Assembly (NCBI GenBank): GCA_021843755.1
Contig: JAKBWB010000004.1
Span: forward strand, 1-64,000
Reading direction: 5' to 3'
Source of the DNA: Pseudomonadota bacterium
GTDB lineage: Bacteria; Pseudomonadota; Gammaproteobacteria; Steroidobacterales; Steroidobacteraceae
DNA: 64,000 nucleotides
The translations under genes and the position numbers were made by a program. The notes under the pieces were generated by a model, which saw nothing but the letters and a program-made list of their open reading frames with translations, did not search any database and had not been told where the DNA came from. Numbering within the stretch: position 1 is the first letter of the stretch; each line of letters opens with the position of its first letter. Below, one piece after another: positions 57,524 through 64,000 of the stretch.

Positions 57524-57814
57524 TCAATGCGGCGTCAGCGGCTCGTAACGGCGCTCGCCAGTTGCGGGGTCATAGAGGACCTCCATCGGCTGGCCCGTGG
57601 CGGGATCCTCGAACCGCTCTCCGGTGCGTTCCCAGCGTCCCGCAACCGGCAGTGGCTTGCGGTAGCGCCAGCGCTCAAAGGCGGTGGCGATCGTCGCCAG
57701 GGTACCGAACGCGAGCAGCTGCGCCCCGCCGTCCGTGCGCCCCAGGAGTAGCAGCGTGGCCCCGGCCAGGGCGGTGAGCACGCTTACAGCGAGCACCGCG
57801 GTGCGCAGCATCAT
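57524..57814 (-). CDS. small membrane protein, hypothetical
   Basis: A 96-residue protein with one or two hydrophobic segments (residues 4-25 and 32-48) and a soluble end with GRWERTGERFEDPATGQPMEVLYDPATGERRY, a pair of similar PATG units. The start ATG overlaps the stop of ybjQ (ATGA), so they are translated together. The family is not recognised. A second ATG is 3 bases on. Confidence 0.72.
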   Translation of the reverse strand: MMLRTAVLAVSVLTALAGATLLLLGRTDGGAQLLAFGTLATIATAFERWRYRKPLPVAGRWERTGERFEDPATGQPMEVLYDPATGERRYEPLTPH

Positions 57815-58134
57815 GGGGATTTCTCGATGTCCACCGCGGTGCCGTAAGCGACGATCTCGGTCATGGTCTGCCCGATCTCGGAGGAGTCGAAGCGCATCAT
57901 GACGACGGCGTTCGCCTGCATCAGCGTCGCATTCTTCACCATGCGGTCGACGGCATGCCGACGCGCGTCCTCGAGCAGCTGCGTGTACTCGGAGATCTCG
58001 CCGCCGGCGAGCGAGCGCAGGCCCGCCATGATGTTGCCGGCCAGGCCGCGGCTGCGAACCACGACGCCGAACACCTGGCCTTTGACGGCGGTGACGCGAT
58101 AGCCCGGGACATTCTCGGTTGTGACGATCAGCAT
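57811..58134 (-). CDS. YbjQ/UPF0145 family protein
   Basis: A 107-residue protein of the UPF0145 family, sometimes called a heavy-metal-binding domain. It begins MLIVTTENVPGYRVTAVKGQVFGVVVRSR and has the family sequence MAGLRSLAGGEISEYTQLLEDAR and VVMMRFDSSEIGQTMTEIVAYGTAV. These proteins form small pentamers; function unknown. Co-translated with the small membrane protein downstream. Confidence 0.93.
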   Translation of the reverse strand: MLIVTTENVPGYRVTAVKGQVFGVVVRSRGLAGNIMAGLRSLAGGEISEYTQLLEDARRHAVDRMVKNATLMQANAVVMMRFDSSEIGQTMTEIVAYGTAVDIEKSP

Positions 58135-58346
58135 CGGCGGTGGCTCCTGTGCGGGTGTGCGCGGCGCCCGACGGGGCGCACCGTGCGGGCATCAGGAGAA
58201 TCGTAACACTGGGCATCGCGGGGCGTGCGCCGCGCACGAAGATCGCGAATCTGCACGTTTTCGCCACATATACCCCTGGCAGGGCCGTACCGGAAGCGCC
58301 TACTCTGTTTCGGTCCCTCTGGGATCAATCCGCGGGAGCGGCGCGC

Positions 58347-58706
58347 ATGGGCGAAAACATCCGGGTGACTTTCCAATCCGAGCACGACTGGGAGCGAGCC
58401 CGCGTGCAATGGGTCGAGGATCTGCTGGCGGTCGGCGCCTTGTTCGGCGATGACGAGTCGCTGATGCGCGCCAAGGCGAACTGCGTGCATCAGTTGCTGC
58501 GGCGCATCGTCGAGGATGTCCCGGCGGTGCGTATCACCGCCAAATTGCCCGATGGCGTGCCGCCGGAGCAGATTCCGCTGTTCAGCGCCGCTATCCGCGA
58601 GGCGGCGCTGAAGGCAATCGAGGCGAGCATGAATCATTCGGTACGCCTGGTCATGGCGGCCATCTTCGATCTGTGCACCTCCAAGTTGCGCCGTGAGCCG
58701 TCCTAG
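58347..58706 (+). CDS. hypothetical protein
   Basis: A 119-residue soluble protein I do not recognise. Start MGENIRVTFQSEHDWERARVQ has GGGAG 9 bases upstream; the frame stays open further but without support. It is alpha-helical by composition, with LMRAKANCVHQLLRRIVEDVP and LKAIEASMNHSVRLVMAAIFDLCTSKLRRE. It converges with hemH, 8 bases away. Divergent from ybjQ with 212 bases between, which hold no other gene. Confidence 0.7.
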   Translation: MGENIRVTFQSEHDWERARVQWVEDLLAVGALFGDDESLMRAKANCVHQLLRRIVEDVPAVRITAKLPDGVPPEQIPLFSAAIREAALKAIEASMNHSVRLVMAAIFDLCTSKLRREPS

Positions 58707-58714
58707 CGTGCGGC

Positions 58715-59788
58715 TCAGGCCGAGCTGTCGCGTGGCACCGCCGCCGGTAGCAAGCCCAGGTCGACCTCCGTCCAGCCTTGGCTGTGCCGGGCGAGGAGGT
58801 TGGCGAGCAGCGCCGCGTGCTCCGGACGGGCGTTGAGCGCCGGGACGTATTCGAATCGTTCGCCGCCGGCGCGCATGAACGCCGCGCGGTTCTCGACATC
58901 GATCTCCTCGAGAGTCTCGAGGCAGTCGACCGCGAAACCCGGACAGATGACCGTGACATCTTTGATGCCGCGGCGCGGCATGGCGGCGAGTGTCTCCAGG
59001 GTATAGGGGCGCAGCCACTCGGCCCGGCCGAAGCGCGACTGGAACGTGACGGTCCATTCACCTTCGGCGAGCAGCAGCTCTTCGGCGAGCAGGCGCGCGG
59101 TTTTCTGACACTTGCAGAAGTACGGATCGCCCTGATGGAAGTAACGCTCGGGAATGCCATGGAACGAAATCAGCAGGTGAGCAGTCCGGCCATGCGCGCG
59201 CCAGTGCTGCACCACACTCTCGCGCAGCGCATCGATGTATTCGGGCTGATCATGGTATTCGGCGATGAAGCGCAGCTCGGGCAGCCAGCGCCAGCGGGCG
59301 AGTTCCGCGTTGACCTGATCGTAAACCGCGGCCGTTGTGGCGCCGCAGTACTGCGGGAACAGCGGCAGCACCACGATCCGCTGTGCGCCCGCCGCGCGCA
59401 GCCGTTGCAGGGACTGGGACACGGTCGGAGTGCCGTACAGCATTCCGAACTCGACCGAGAACGGTGCCATCATCCGCTGCGCGAGGATGCTGCTCAGCGC
59501 AGCGCGCAGCTGCTGCGACTGCTCGCGCAACGGGGAGCCCTGCGCCGACCAGATCTTGCGGTACTTGGGCGCCACCCGCGCCGGGCGCAACGGCAGGATG
59601 AACCCGTAAAGGATCGGCAGCCACAACGTCCGGGGCAGCTCCACCACGCGCGGGTCGCGCAGCATCCGCGCCAGAAAGCGCCGCACGTCGCGCGGCGTGG
59701 GAGACTCGGGTGTGCCGAAGTTCACCGCGAGGATGCCGATGCGCTCGGCCATGTCGCGGTGGAAATCCAGGGACCCTTGATAGCGCAT
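58715..59788 (-). CDS. hemH: ferrochelatase
   Basis: A 357-residue enzyme that inserts iron into protoporphyrin IX, the last step of haem synthesis. The start at 59788 (MRYQGSLDFH) matches the short N-terminal extension of proteobacterial HemH; a TTG at 59797 is the alternative. Signatures are ILAVNFGTPESP, PLFPQYCGATTAAV, and the catalytic LLISFHGIPERYFHQGDPY with His at about 205 and CPGFAVDCLETLEEI near 285-299. No other haem gene is adjacent. Confidence 0.96.
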   Translation of the reverse strand: MRYQGSLDFHRDMAERIGILAVNFGTPESPTPRDVRRFLARMLRDPRVVELPRTLWLPILYGFILPLRPARVAPKYRKIWSAQGSPLREQSQQLRAALSSILAQRMMAPFSVEFGMLYGTPTVSQSLQRLRAAGAQRIVVLPLFPQYCGATTAAVYDQVNAELARWRWLPELRFIAEYHDQPEYIDALRESVVQHWRAHGRTAHLLISFHGIPERYFHQGDPYFCKCQKTARLLAEELLLAEGEWTVTFQSRFGRAEWLRPYTLETLAAMPRRGIKDVTVICPGFAVDCLETLEEIDVENRAAFMRAGGERFEYVPALNARPEHAALLANLLARHSQGWTEVDLGLLPAAVPRDSSA

Positions 59789-59975
59789 ACGGCGCAAGAT
59801 AGCGCAGCGAGCCGGTACCGAGCCAGGGGGTTGCGGGAATTCCCTATCCGAGGCGGGCGGTGGCCGCTCGTCGCAGCGGTCATCCGCCTCTGGCGGTTGC
59901 GCATGCGCCCCGAAAGCCCGCTCCGGTCATGCGCCGCTGCCGAACTCAGCCTTGGCTGTGGACTCCCTTCTTGCG

Positions 59976-60686
59976 TCACGCCCGGGAGGGGTCCGCGGCC
60001 CCGCCGGGCCCGTCGCGATCGTTGCGCTGGAGGTGCTGTTCCAGGAATTGCAGTGTCCGCTCCCGGGCCAACTCGGCGGCGGCAGGGTCGTAGGAGGCCC
60101 GCAGGTCGCAATTGAAGCCGTGACCGGCCCCGGTGTAGATGTAGAACGTTCCGCCGGGGTGCAGTGCCTTGATGCGATCAACCTCATGAGGCGGGATGCT
60201 CTGGTCGGCGCTGCCGAAGTGGTACAGCACCGGACAACGCGGTGGCGATCCCGCATCCTGGACGCGGCCGTAGTAGACGACCGCGCAGTCGATCGGCAGG
60301 AGGCAGGCGGCCCGGTAGGACTGGGCGCCGCCGAAACAGTAGCCCACCGTGGCGACGCGTCCGGCATGCTTGACGACCGCGACGGCCGCAGCCAAGTCCT
60401 TCAGCGTCTGCTCGGGATTCAGCTGCTGCGCATAACCGCGGCCTTCGTCGACTTCAGGCGGGCTGTAGCCGAGTTCGATGCCGCGGCGGACGCGGTCGAA
60501 CAGCGCCGGGGCGATCGCCGTATAGCCCGCCTGCGCGAATCCGTCGGTCACGGCGCGGATATGCCGGTTGACCCCGAAGATTTCCTGGATCACGACTACC
60601 CCGCCGCGTGACTTGGCGGGCGGCGCGGCGAGATAGGCCTGGAGCTTGTGCCCGTCGCGGGCCATGAGGGGGGTGAATTCGCCCAT
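59976..60686 (-). CDS. dienelactone hydrolase family protein
   Basis: A 236-residue alpha/beta hydrolase. The start at 60686 (MGEFTPLMARDGHKLQAYLA) is chosen by homology and has AGGA upstream. The catalytic triad fits the dienelactone hydrolase type: Cys in VATVGYCFGGAQ (about 118-129), Asp in FGSADQSIPP (about 167) and His in GAGHGFNC (about 198). Substrates are unknown. It is single, divergent from the thiolase. Confidence 0.9.
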   Translation of the reverse strand: MGEFTPLMARDGHKLQAYLAAPPAKSRGGVVVIQEIFGVNRHIRAVTDGFAQAGYTAIAPALFDRVRRGIELGYSPPEVDEGRGYAQQLNPEQTLKDLAAAVAVVKHAGRVATVGYCFGGAQSYRAACLLPIDCAVVYYGRVQDAGSPPRCPVLYHFGSADQSIPPHEVDRIKALHPGGTFYIYTGAGHGFNCDLRASYDPAAAELARERTLQFLEQHLQRNDRDGPGGAADPSRA

Positions 60687-60855
60687 CGATTCTGTCCTTT
60701 GGTCCACGCAATTCGCGCCCGAATTCAAAAGGATATCGTGCGAACCCTCGTGCGGCAAAAGCGTCGGCGGCCCGCGGCGCAATTGCCCCGGCAGGAGCGG
60801 CGCATGATAGCCTAGCAGCCGGATTGGGTCGCCAGGCGTCTCGCGGGAGGGGTCT

Positions 60856-62142
60856 ATGCTGGTCGGCTCGGCCGTACGGCGAGTGGCCATCTTGGGGGGT
60901 GCGCGCATACCGTTCGCCCGCGCCCACAGCGTCTACTCGTCCGTGGGGAACCGGGAGATGCTCACCGCAGTGCTGGGCGCGCTCGTGGCGCGCTTCGAGC
61001 TGCAGGGGACGCGTCTCGGGGAGGTCGCCGCCGGCGCGGTCATCAAACATCCGCGGGACTACAACCTGACTCGCGAGTGCGTGCTCTCATGCGGCCTGGA
61101 TCCTCGGACTCCCGGGTTCGACCTGCAGCGCGCCTGCGGCACCGGCCTGGAGGCGGCGCTCGCGATCGGCAACAAGATCGCCCTCGGCCAGATCGATGTG
61201 GGCATCGCCGGCGGCACCGACACCATCAGTGATCCGCCGATCACATACCCGCGCGCCTATCAACAGCTGTTGCTCGCGAGCTTCCGAGGCCGGACGCTCG
61301 CGCAGCGCTCGCGGCCCTGGCTGCGTCTGCGGCCCCGGTATTTCAAACCCGTGCTGCCGACGGTGGCCGAGCCGCGCACCGGATTGTCGATGGGGCAGAG
61401 TGCCGAGTTGATGGCGCAGCGCTGGGGAATCACTCGAGAGGCACAGGACCGGCTCGCCTACGAGAGCCACATGAAGGCGGCGGCCGCCTGGCGCGAGGGA
61501 TTTTACCAGGATCTGGTCGAGCCCTTCCTCGGGTTGCGGATCGACAACAACATCCGGCCGGACTCCTCGATGGCGAAGCTCGCAACGCTGCGTGCGAGCT
61601 TCGATCCGGGTGCCGGTACGCTCACCGCCGGCAACAGCACGCCGCTGACCGACGGTGCGAGCGCCGTGTTGCTCGCCTCGGAGTCCTGGGCCGAGCAACA
61701 CAAGTTTCCCGTGCTCGCCTACCTGCGCTACGGCAAGGCTTGGGCGGTCGACTTCGCCGGCGGCCGGGAGGGCCTGCTGATGGCGCCGGCGTATGCGGTC
61801 GCGGCAATGCTGCGGGATGCGGGGCTGAATCTGCAGGACTTCGATTATTACGAGATTCACGAAGCGTTCGCGGCGCAGGTGCTGTGCACGCTCGCGGCCT
61901 GGGAGTCGGAGCGGTTTTGTCGCGAGACCCTGGGCCTGGAAGGACCGCTCGGCTCGATCGAGCGCACGCGGATGAACGTCAAGGGCGGCAGCGTCGCCAT
62001 CGGCCATCCGTTCGCGGCTACCGGTACGCGCATCCTCGCGACGCTGGCGAGGCTGCTCGCCACGGATCCGGCCGCCAAGCGTGGCCTGGTCTCGGTCTGC
62101 ACGGCCGGCGGTATGGGCGTCGCGGCGATTCTGGAGAGGTAA
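60856..62142 (+). CDS. acetyl-CoA acetyltransferase, FadI-like thiolase
   Basis: A 428-residue thiolase for the last step of beta-oxidation or for acetoacetyl-CoA formation. Active Cys is in FDLQRACGTGLEAALA at about 93-108, His in VAIGHPFAATGTRI at about 377-390, and the second Cys in SVCTAGGMGVAAI at about 412-424. Residues RIPFAR and length (FadI 436) favour the FadI group over AtoB. There is GGAGGGG before the ATG. A strong imperfect hairpin lies about 35 bases downstream. It could work with FadE. Confidence 0.9.
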   Translation: MLVGSAVRRVAILGGARIPFARAHSVYSSVGNREMLTAVLGALVARFELQGTRLGEVAAGAVIKHPRDYNLTRECVLSCGLDPRTPGFDLQRACGTGLEAALAIGNKIALGQIDVGIAGGTDTISDPPITYPRAYQQLLLASFRGRTLAQRSRPWLRLRPRYFKPVLPTVAEPRTGLSMGQSAELMAQRWGITREAQDRLAYESHMKAAAAWREGFYQDLVEPFLGLRIDNNIRPDSSMAKLATLRASFDPGAGTLTAGNSTPLTDGASAVLLASESWAEQHKFPVLAYLRYGKAWAVDFAGGREGLLMAPAYAVAAMLRDAGLNLQDFDYYEIHEAFAAQVLCTLAAWESERFCRETLGLEGPLGSIERTRMNVKGGSVAIGHPFAATGTRILATLARLLATDPAAKRGLVSVCTAGGMGVAAILER

Positions 62143-62175
62143 CCGGGCCGCCGCGCACAGTGGGGGTCCGGCGGA

Positions 62176-62198
62176 GCGGGACGCGCAGCGCGCCCCGC
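62176..62198 (+). terminator. hairpin after thiolase gene
   Basis: GCGGGACGCG, then CAG, then CGCGCCCCGC form a 10-bp stem with one mismatch. There is no T-run. It lies 33 bases after the thiolase stop and before the next ribosome site. Confidence 0.4.
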
Positions 62199-62242
62199 GC
62201 TTGAACAAACACAGACGTGCCTCAGCACGCGGGGAGGTTTGA

Positions 62243-62323
62243 ATGAACGGCATTGCAGTCGATGCCGCGGCGATTGCGCCGGCCGCCTTCGGCCCGCCGG
62301 CGCTCGGGGCGCTGTGCGTATGA
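62243..62323 (+). CDS. 26-codon leader ORF coupled to patatin gene
   Basis: An ATG with an excellent ribosome site (GGGGAGG, 5 bases upstream) opens a 26-residue frame starting MNGIAVDAAAIAPAA and ending LCV. Its TGA overlaps the ATG of the downstream patatin gene (ATGA). The downstream ATG lacks its own strong ribosome site, so coupling is likely. The peptide is hydrophobic and Ala-rich and resembles nothing known. Confidence 0.45.
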   Translation: MNGIAVDAAAIAPAAFGPPALGALCV

Positions 62324-64000
62324 ACCGCGGCCTTCACGCGGGCAGCACGGCCCTGCGGGCCGACCTCGGGGCGTTGCTGGCGCAGCTGCCGTTGTTCAAC
62401 GCCCTGACGCCCACCGTGCTGCGTCAGATCGCCGATGCGGCGCAATGGCTGTCGCTGCCCGGCGGCGCGGCTTTGTTTGCCGTCGGTGAGCCCGCCGATG
62501 CGCTCTACGTCGTGCTCAGCGGGAGTCTGGCGGTTCTGTCCGCCGACAGCCGGGTGCAGGGCCGCTTCCTGGCGCGGTTGGCCGCCGGCGACACTGTCGG
62601 GGAGATGGGCCTGATCTCCGGGCGCCCGCGCACGGCTCACGTCGTGGCGCTGCGCAACACGGAGCTGGCGCGGATCCCGGCCTACGCATTCAACGACGTA
62701 CTGCGGCGCGATCCGCAAGCCATGTGGCGTATCGCGCAGCTGATGGTCGAGCGGCTGGAGCGGATGGATGCCATTCCCCGGGCGCATCTGCGCGGTGCGT
62801 CCACGTTCACGGTGCTGCCGCAGAGTCTGGAGGTGGACTTTGCGGGATTTTCCACCGCACTGATCAAGGCGCTCGCCGAGTTCGGGCGCGCGGAACTGGT
62901 CTGGAGCGTACGCGCCGGCACGCACACCAGCCAGTGGTTCAACAACATCGAATCGGCCAATGACTTCGTCGTCTACGTGGCCGATCCCACGCCCAGCCGC
63001 TGGACGAAGCTGTGCGAGCGGCAGGCGGACGCACTGTTGCTGCTGGCGCGCGCGGACAGCCCGGCGGGCAGCTGGGGCGCGCTGCGTTGGCCGCACGATC
63101 ACAGTCTCACTCCGCAGCGTTGGGAGTTGATCCTGGTGCACGACACCAGGATCGAGACGGGCGCCGCCGCCCGTTGGCTCGCCAATCTGCCCGACATCCC
63201 GCATCATCACGTGCAGTCCCCGGCCGATTATGCGCGGCTCGCACGGATATTGACCGGTCGCGCCGTGGGGCTGGTGCTCTCCGGCGGCGGCGCGCGCGGC
63301 TTTGCGCACATCGGCGCCGTCAAGGCGCTGCGCGAGGCGGGGATCCCGATCGATCTGGTCGGCGGGACCAGCATGGGCGGTATCCTCGGTGCCGGCGTCG
63401 CCGGCCACTGGAGCGTGACGGAGCTGACCGACCGGTTCCGTCACTACTTCGTCGAGTCCAGACCTCTGCGTGACTACACGCTGCCGTTCGTGTCGCTGGT
63501 ATCCGGCCGCAAGGTGAGCCGAATGTTGTTCGAGGCATTCGGCGAGCTTGCGATCGAGGATTTGCCGCTCCCGTTCTTCTGCGTCTCGTCCAATTTGACT
63601 ACCGGCCACCCGCACGTGCACCGTCGCGGCGAGCTCTGGCGGGCACTGCGCGCCTCGGTCTCGGTGCCGGGCGTCCTGCCGCCCGTGCTGCACGCCGGGC
63701 AGGTGTTGGTAGACGGCGGGGCCATGAACAACCTGCCCGTGGATGTCATGTTGGAGCTTGGCCGCGGACCGGTGATCGGCTGCGATGCGGGGGCGGATCG
63801 CGCGTTCACGACCAGGGGCGATGAACTCGATGTGCCCCGGCCGTGGCAGCTCTTGCGCTGGATCAGGGCGCGGCGGCAGCTGCCGAACATCTTTCAGATT
63901 CTGTGGCGCAGCGGCATGGTCAACAGCACGACGCTCACGGCCGCGCAGCGCAGCCGGACGGATCTGCTGCTGCGCCCGCCGCTGGCCGAGATCGACATGC
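62320..64000 (+). CDS. cyclic-nucleotide-binding / patatin-like phospholipase (partial)
   Basis: An NTE-type patatin phospholipase cut by the window end; 560 residues are visible. The N-terminal cyclic-nucleotide-binding domain is at about 20-145 (LFAVGEPADALYVVLSGSLAV and GDTVGEMGLISGRPRTAHV). A linker region of about 170 residues follows. The patatin domain starts LVLSGGGARGFAHIGAVKAL at about 317-336, with the catalytic Ser in GTSMGG at about 348-353 and Asp in DGGAMNN at about 465-471. Such proteins hydrolyse membrane lipids. The visible end LLLRPPLAEIDM is typical of the late part of the domain, so only a short end is missing. Confidence 0.93.
   Translation, partial: MNRGLHAGSTALRADLGALLAQLPLFNALTPTVLRQIADAAQWLSLPGGAALFAVGEPADALYVVLSGSLAVLSADSRVQGRFLARLAAGDTVGEMGLISGRPRTAHVVALRNTELARIPAYAFNDVLRRDPQAMWRIAQLMVERLERMDAIPRAHLRGASTFTVLPQSLEVDFAGFSTALIKALAEFGRAELVWSVRAGTHTSQWFNNIESANDFVVYVADPTPSRWTKLCERQADALLLLARADSPAGSWGALRWPHDHSLTPQRWELILVHDTRIETGAAARWLANLPDIPHHHVQSPADYARLARILTGRAVGLVLSGGGARGFAHIGAVKALREAGIPIDLVGGTSMGGILGAGVAGHWSVTELTDRFRHYFVESRPLRDYTLPFVSLVSGRKVSRMLFEAFGELAIEDLPLPFFCVSSNLTTGHPHVHRRGELWRALRASVSVPGVLPPVLHAGQVLVDGGAMNNLPVDVMLELGRGPVIGCDAGADRAFTTRGDELDVPRPWQLLRWIRARRQLPNIFQILWRSGMVNSTTLTAAQRSRTDLLLRPPLAEIDM

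Overview
The window is GC-rich chromosomal DNA, densely packed with long ORFs on both strands, from what looks like a gammaproteobacterium. Several gene clusters point to the Xanthomonadales/Nevskiales side of the class: dprA-smg-topA, def-fmt-rsmB-DUF4390-ntrY/ntrX-like, priA-argS-SPOR, a sigma factor with DUF3619/DUF3106-like genes, split pntAA-pntAB-pntB, and a large FadE acyl-CoA dehydrogenase. This placement is by gene content and order only; no database was searched. I saw no rRNA, tRNA, CRISPR array, insertion sequence or prophage.

Layout. 0.1-4.6 kb: a lemA-TPM-TPM envelope operon, divergent from an S9-family secreted peptidase. 4.7-12.3 kb: a mixed region with a PAP2 membrane phosphatase, a PmtA-like methyltransferase, an EamA transporter with a histidine-rich tail, rimO, a PEBP-like protein, a deleted short-chain dehydrogenase remnant, a second methyltransferase, a hypothetical and a glycosyltransferase. 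12.4-17.8 kb: a receiver-like/Ser-Thr kinase fusion, gspB, gspA, dinB, and a decayed DUF3667 gene. 17.8-28.6 kb, all on the minus strand: fadE, mdh, a GGDEF/EAL protein, an HD-domain phosphohydrolase, prlC and a glutathione reductase.

28.6-43.4 kb: topA, smg and dprA on minus; rlmJ and aroE on plus; a LysM lipoprotein on minus; then the plus-strand run def-fmt-rsmB-DUF4390-kinase-response regulator, in which most genes overlap or nearly touch. 43.4-50.4 kb: SPOR protein, argS and priA on minus, then a divergent sigma-factor operon. 50.5-57.4 kb: the proton-translocating transhydrogenase, an HNH nuclease, a stand-alone 5'-3' exonuclease, and an acetyl-CoA synthetase with an unusual basic C-terminal tail. 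57.5-64 kb: small envelope-type genes, hemH, a dienelactone hydrolase-like gene, a FadI-like thiolase, and a cyclic-nucleotide-binding/patatin protein cut off by the window edge.

Most of the window is housekeeping: tRNA formylation and deformylation, rRNA modification, DNA topology, replication restart, haem, redox and fatty-acid oxidation. The points worth following up are the acidic-residue-free basic tail fused to Acs, the NtrX-like regulator that appears to have lost its sigma-54 contact loop and intact ATPase motifs, the kinase with a degenerate receiver, two genes broken by internal deletions, and two short leader ORFs that overlap downstream start codons.
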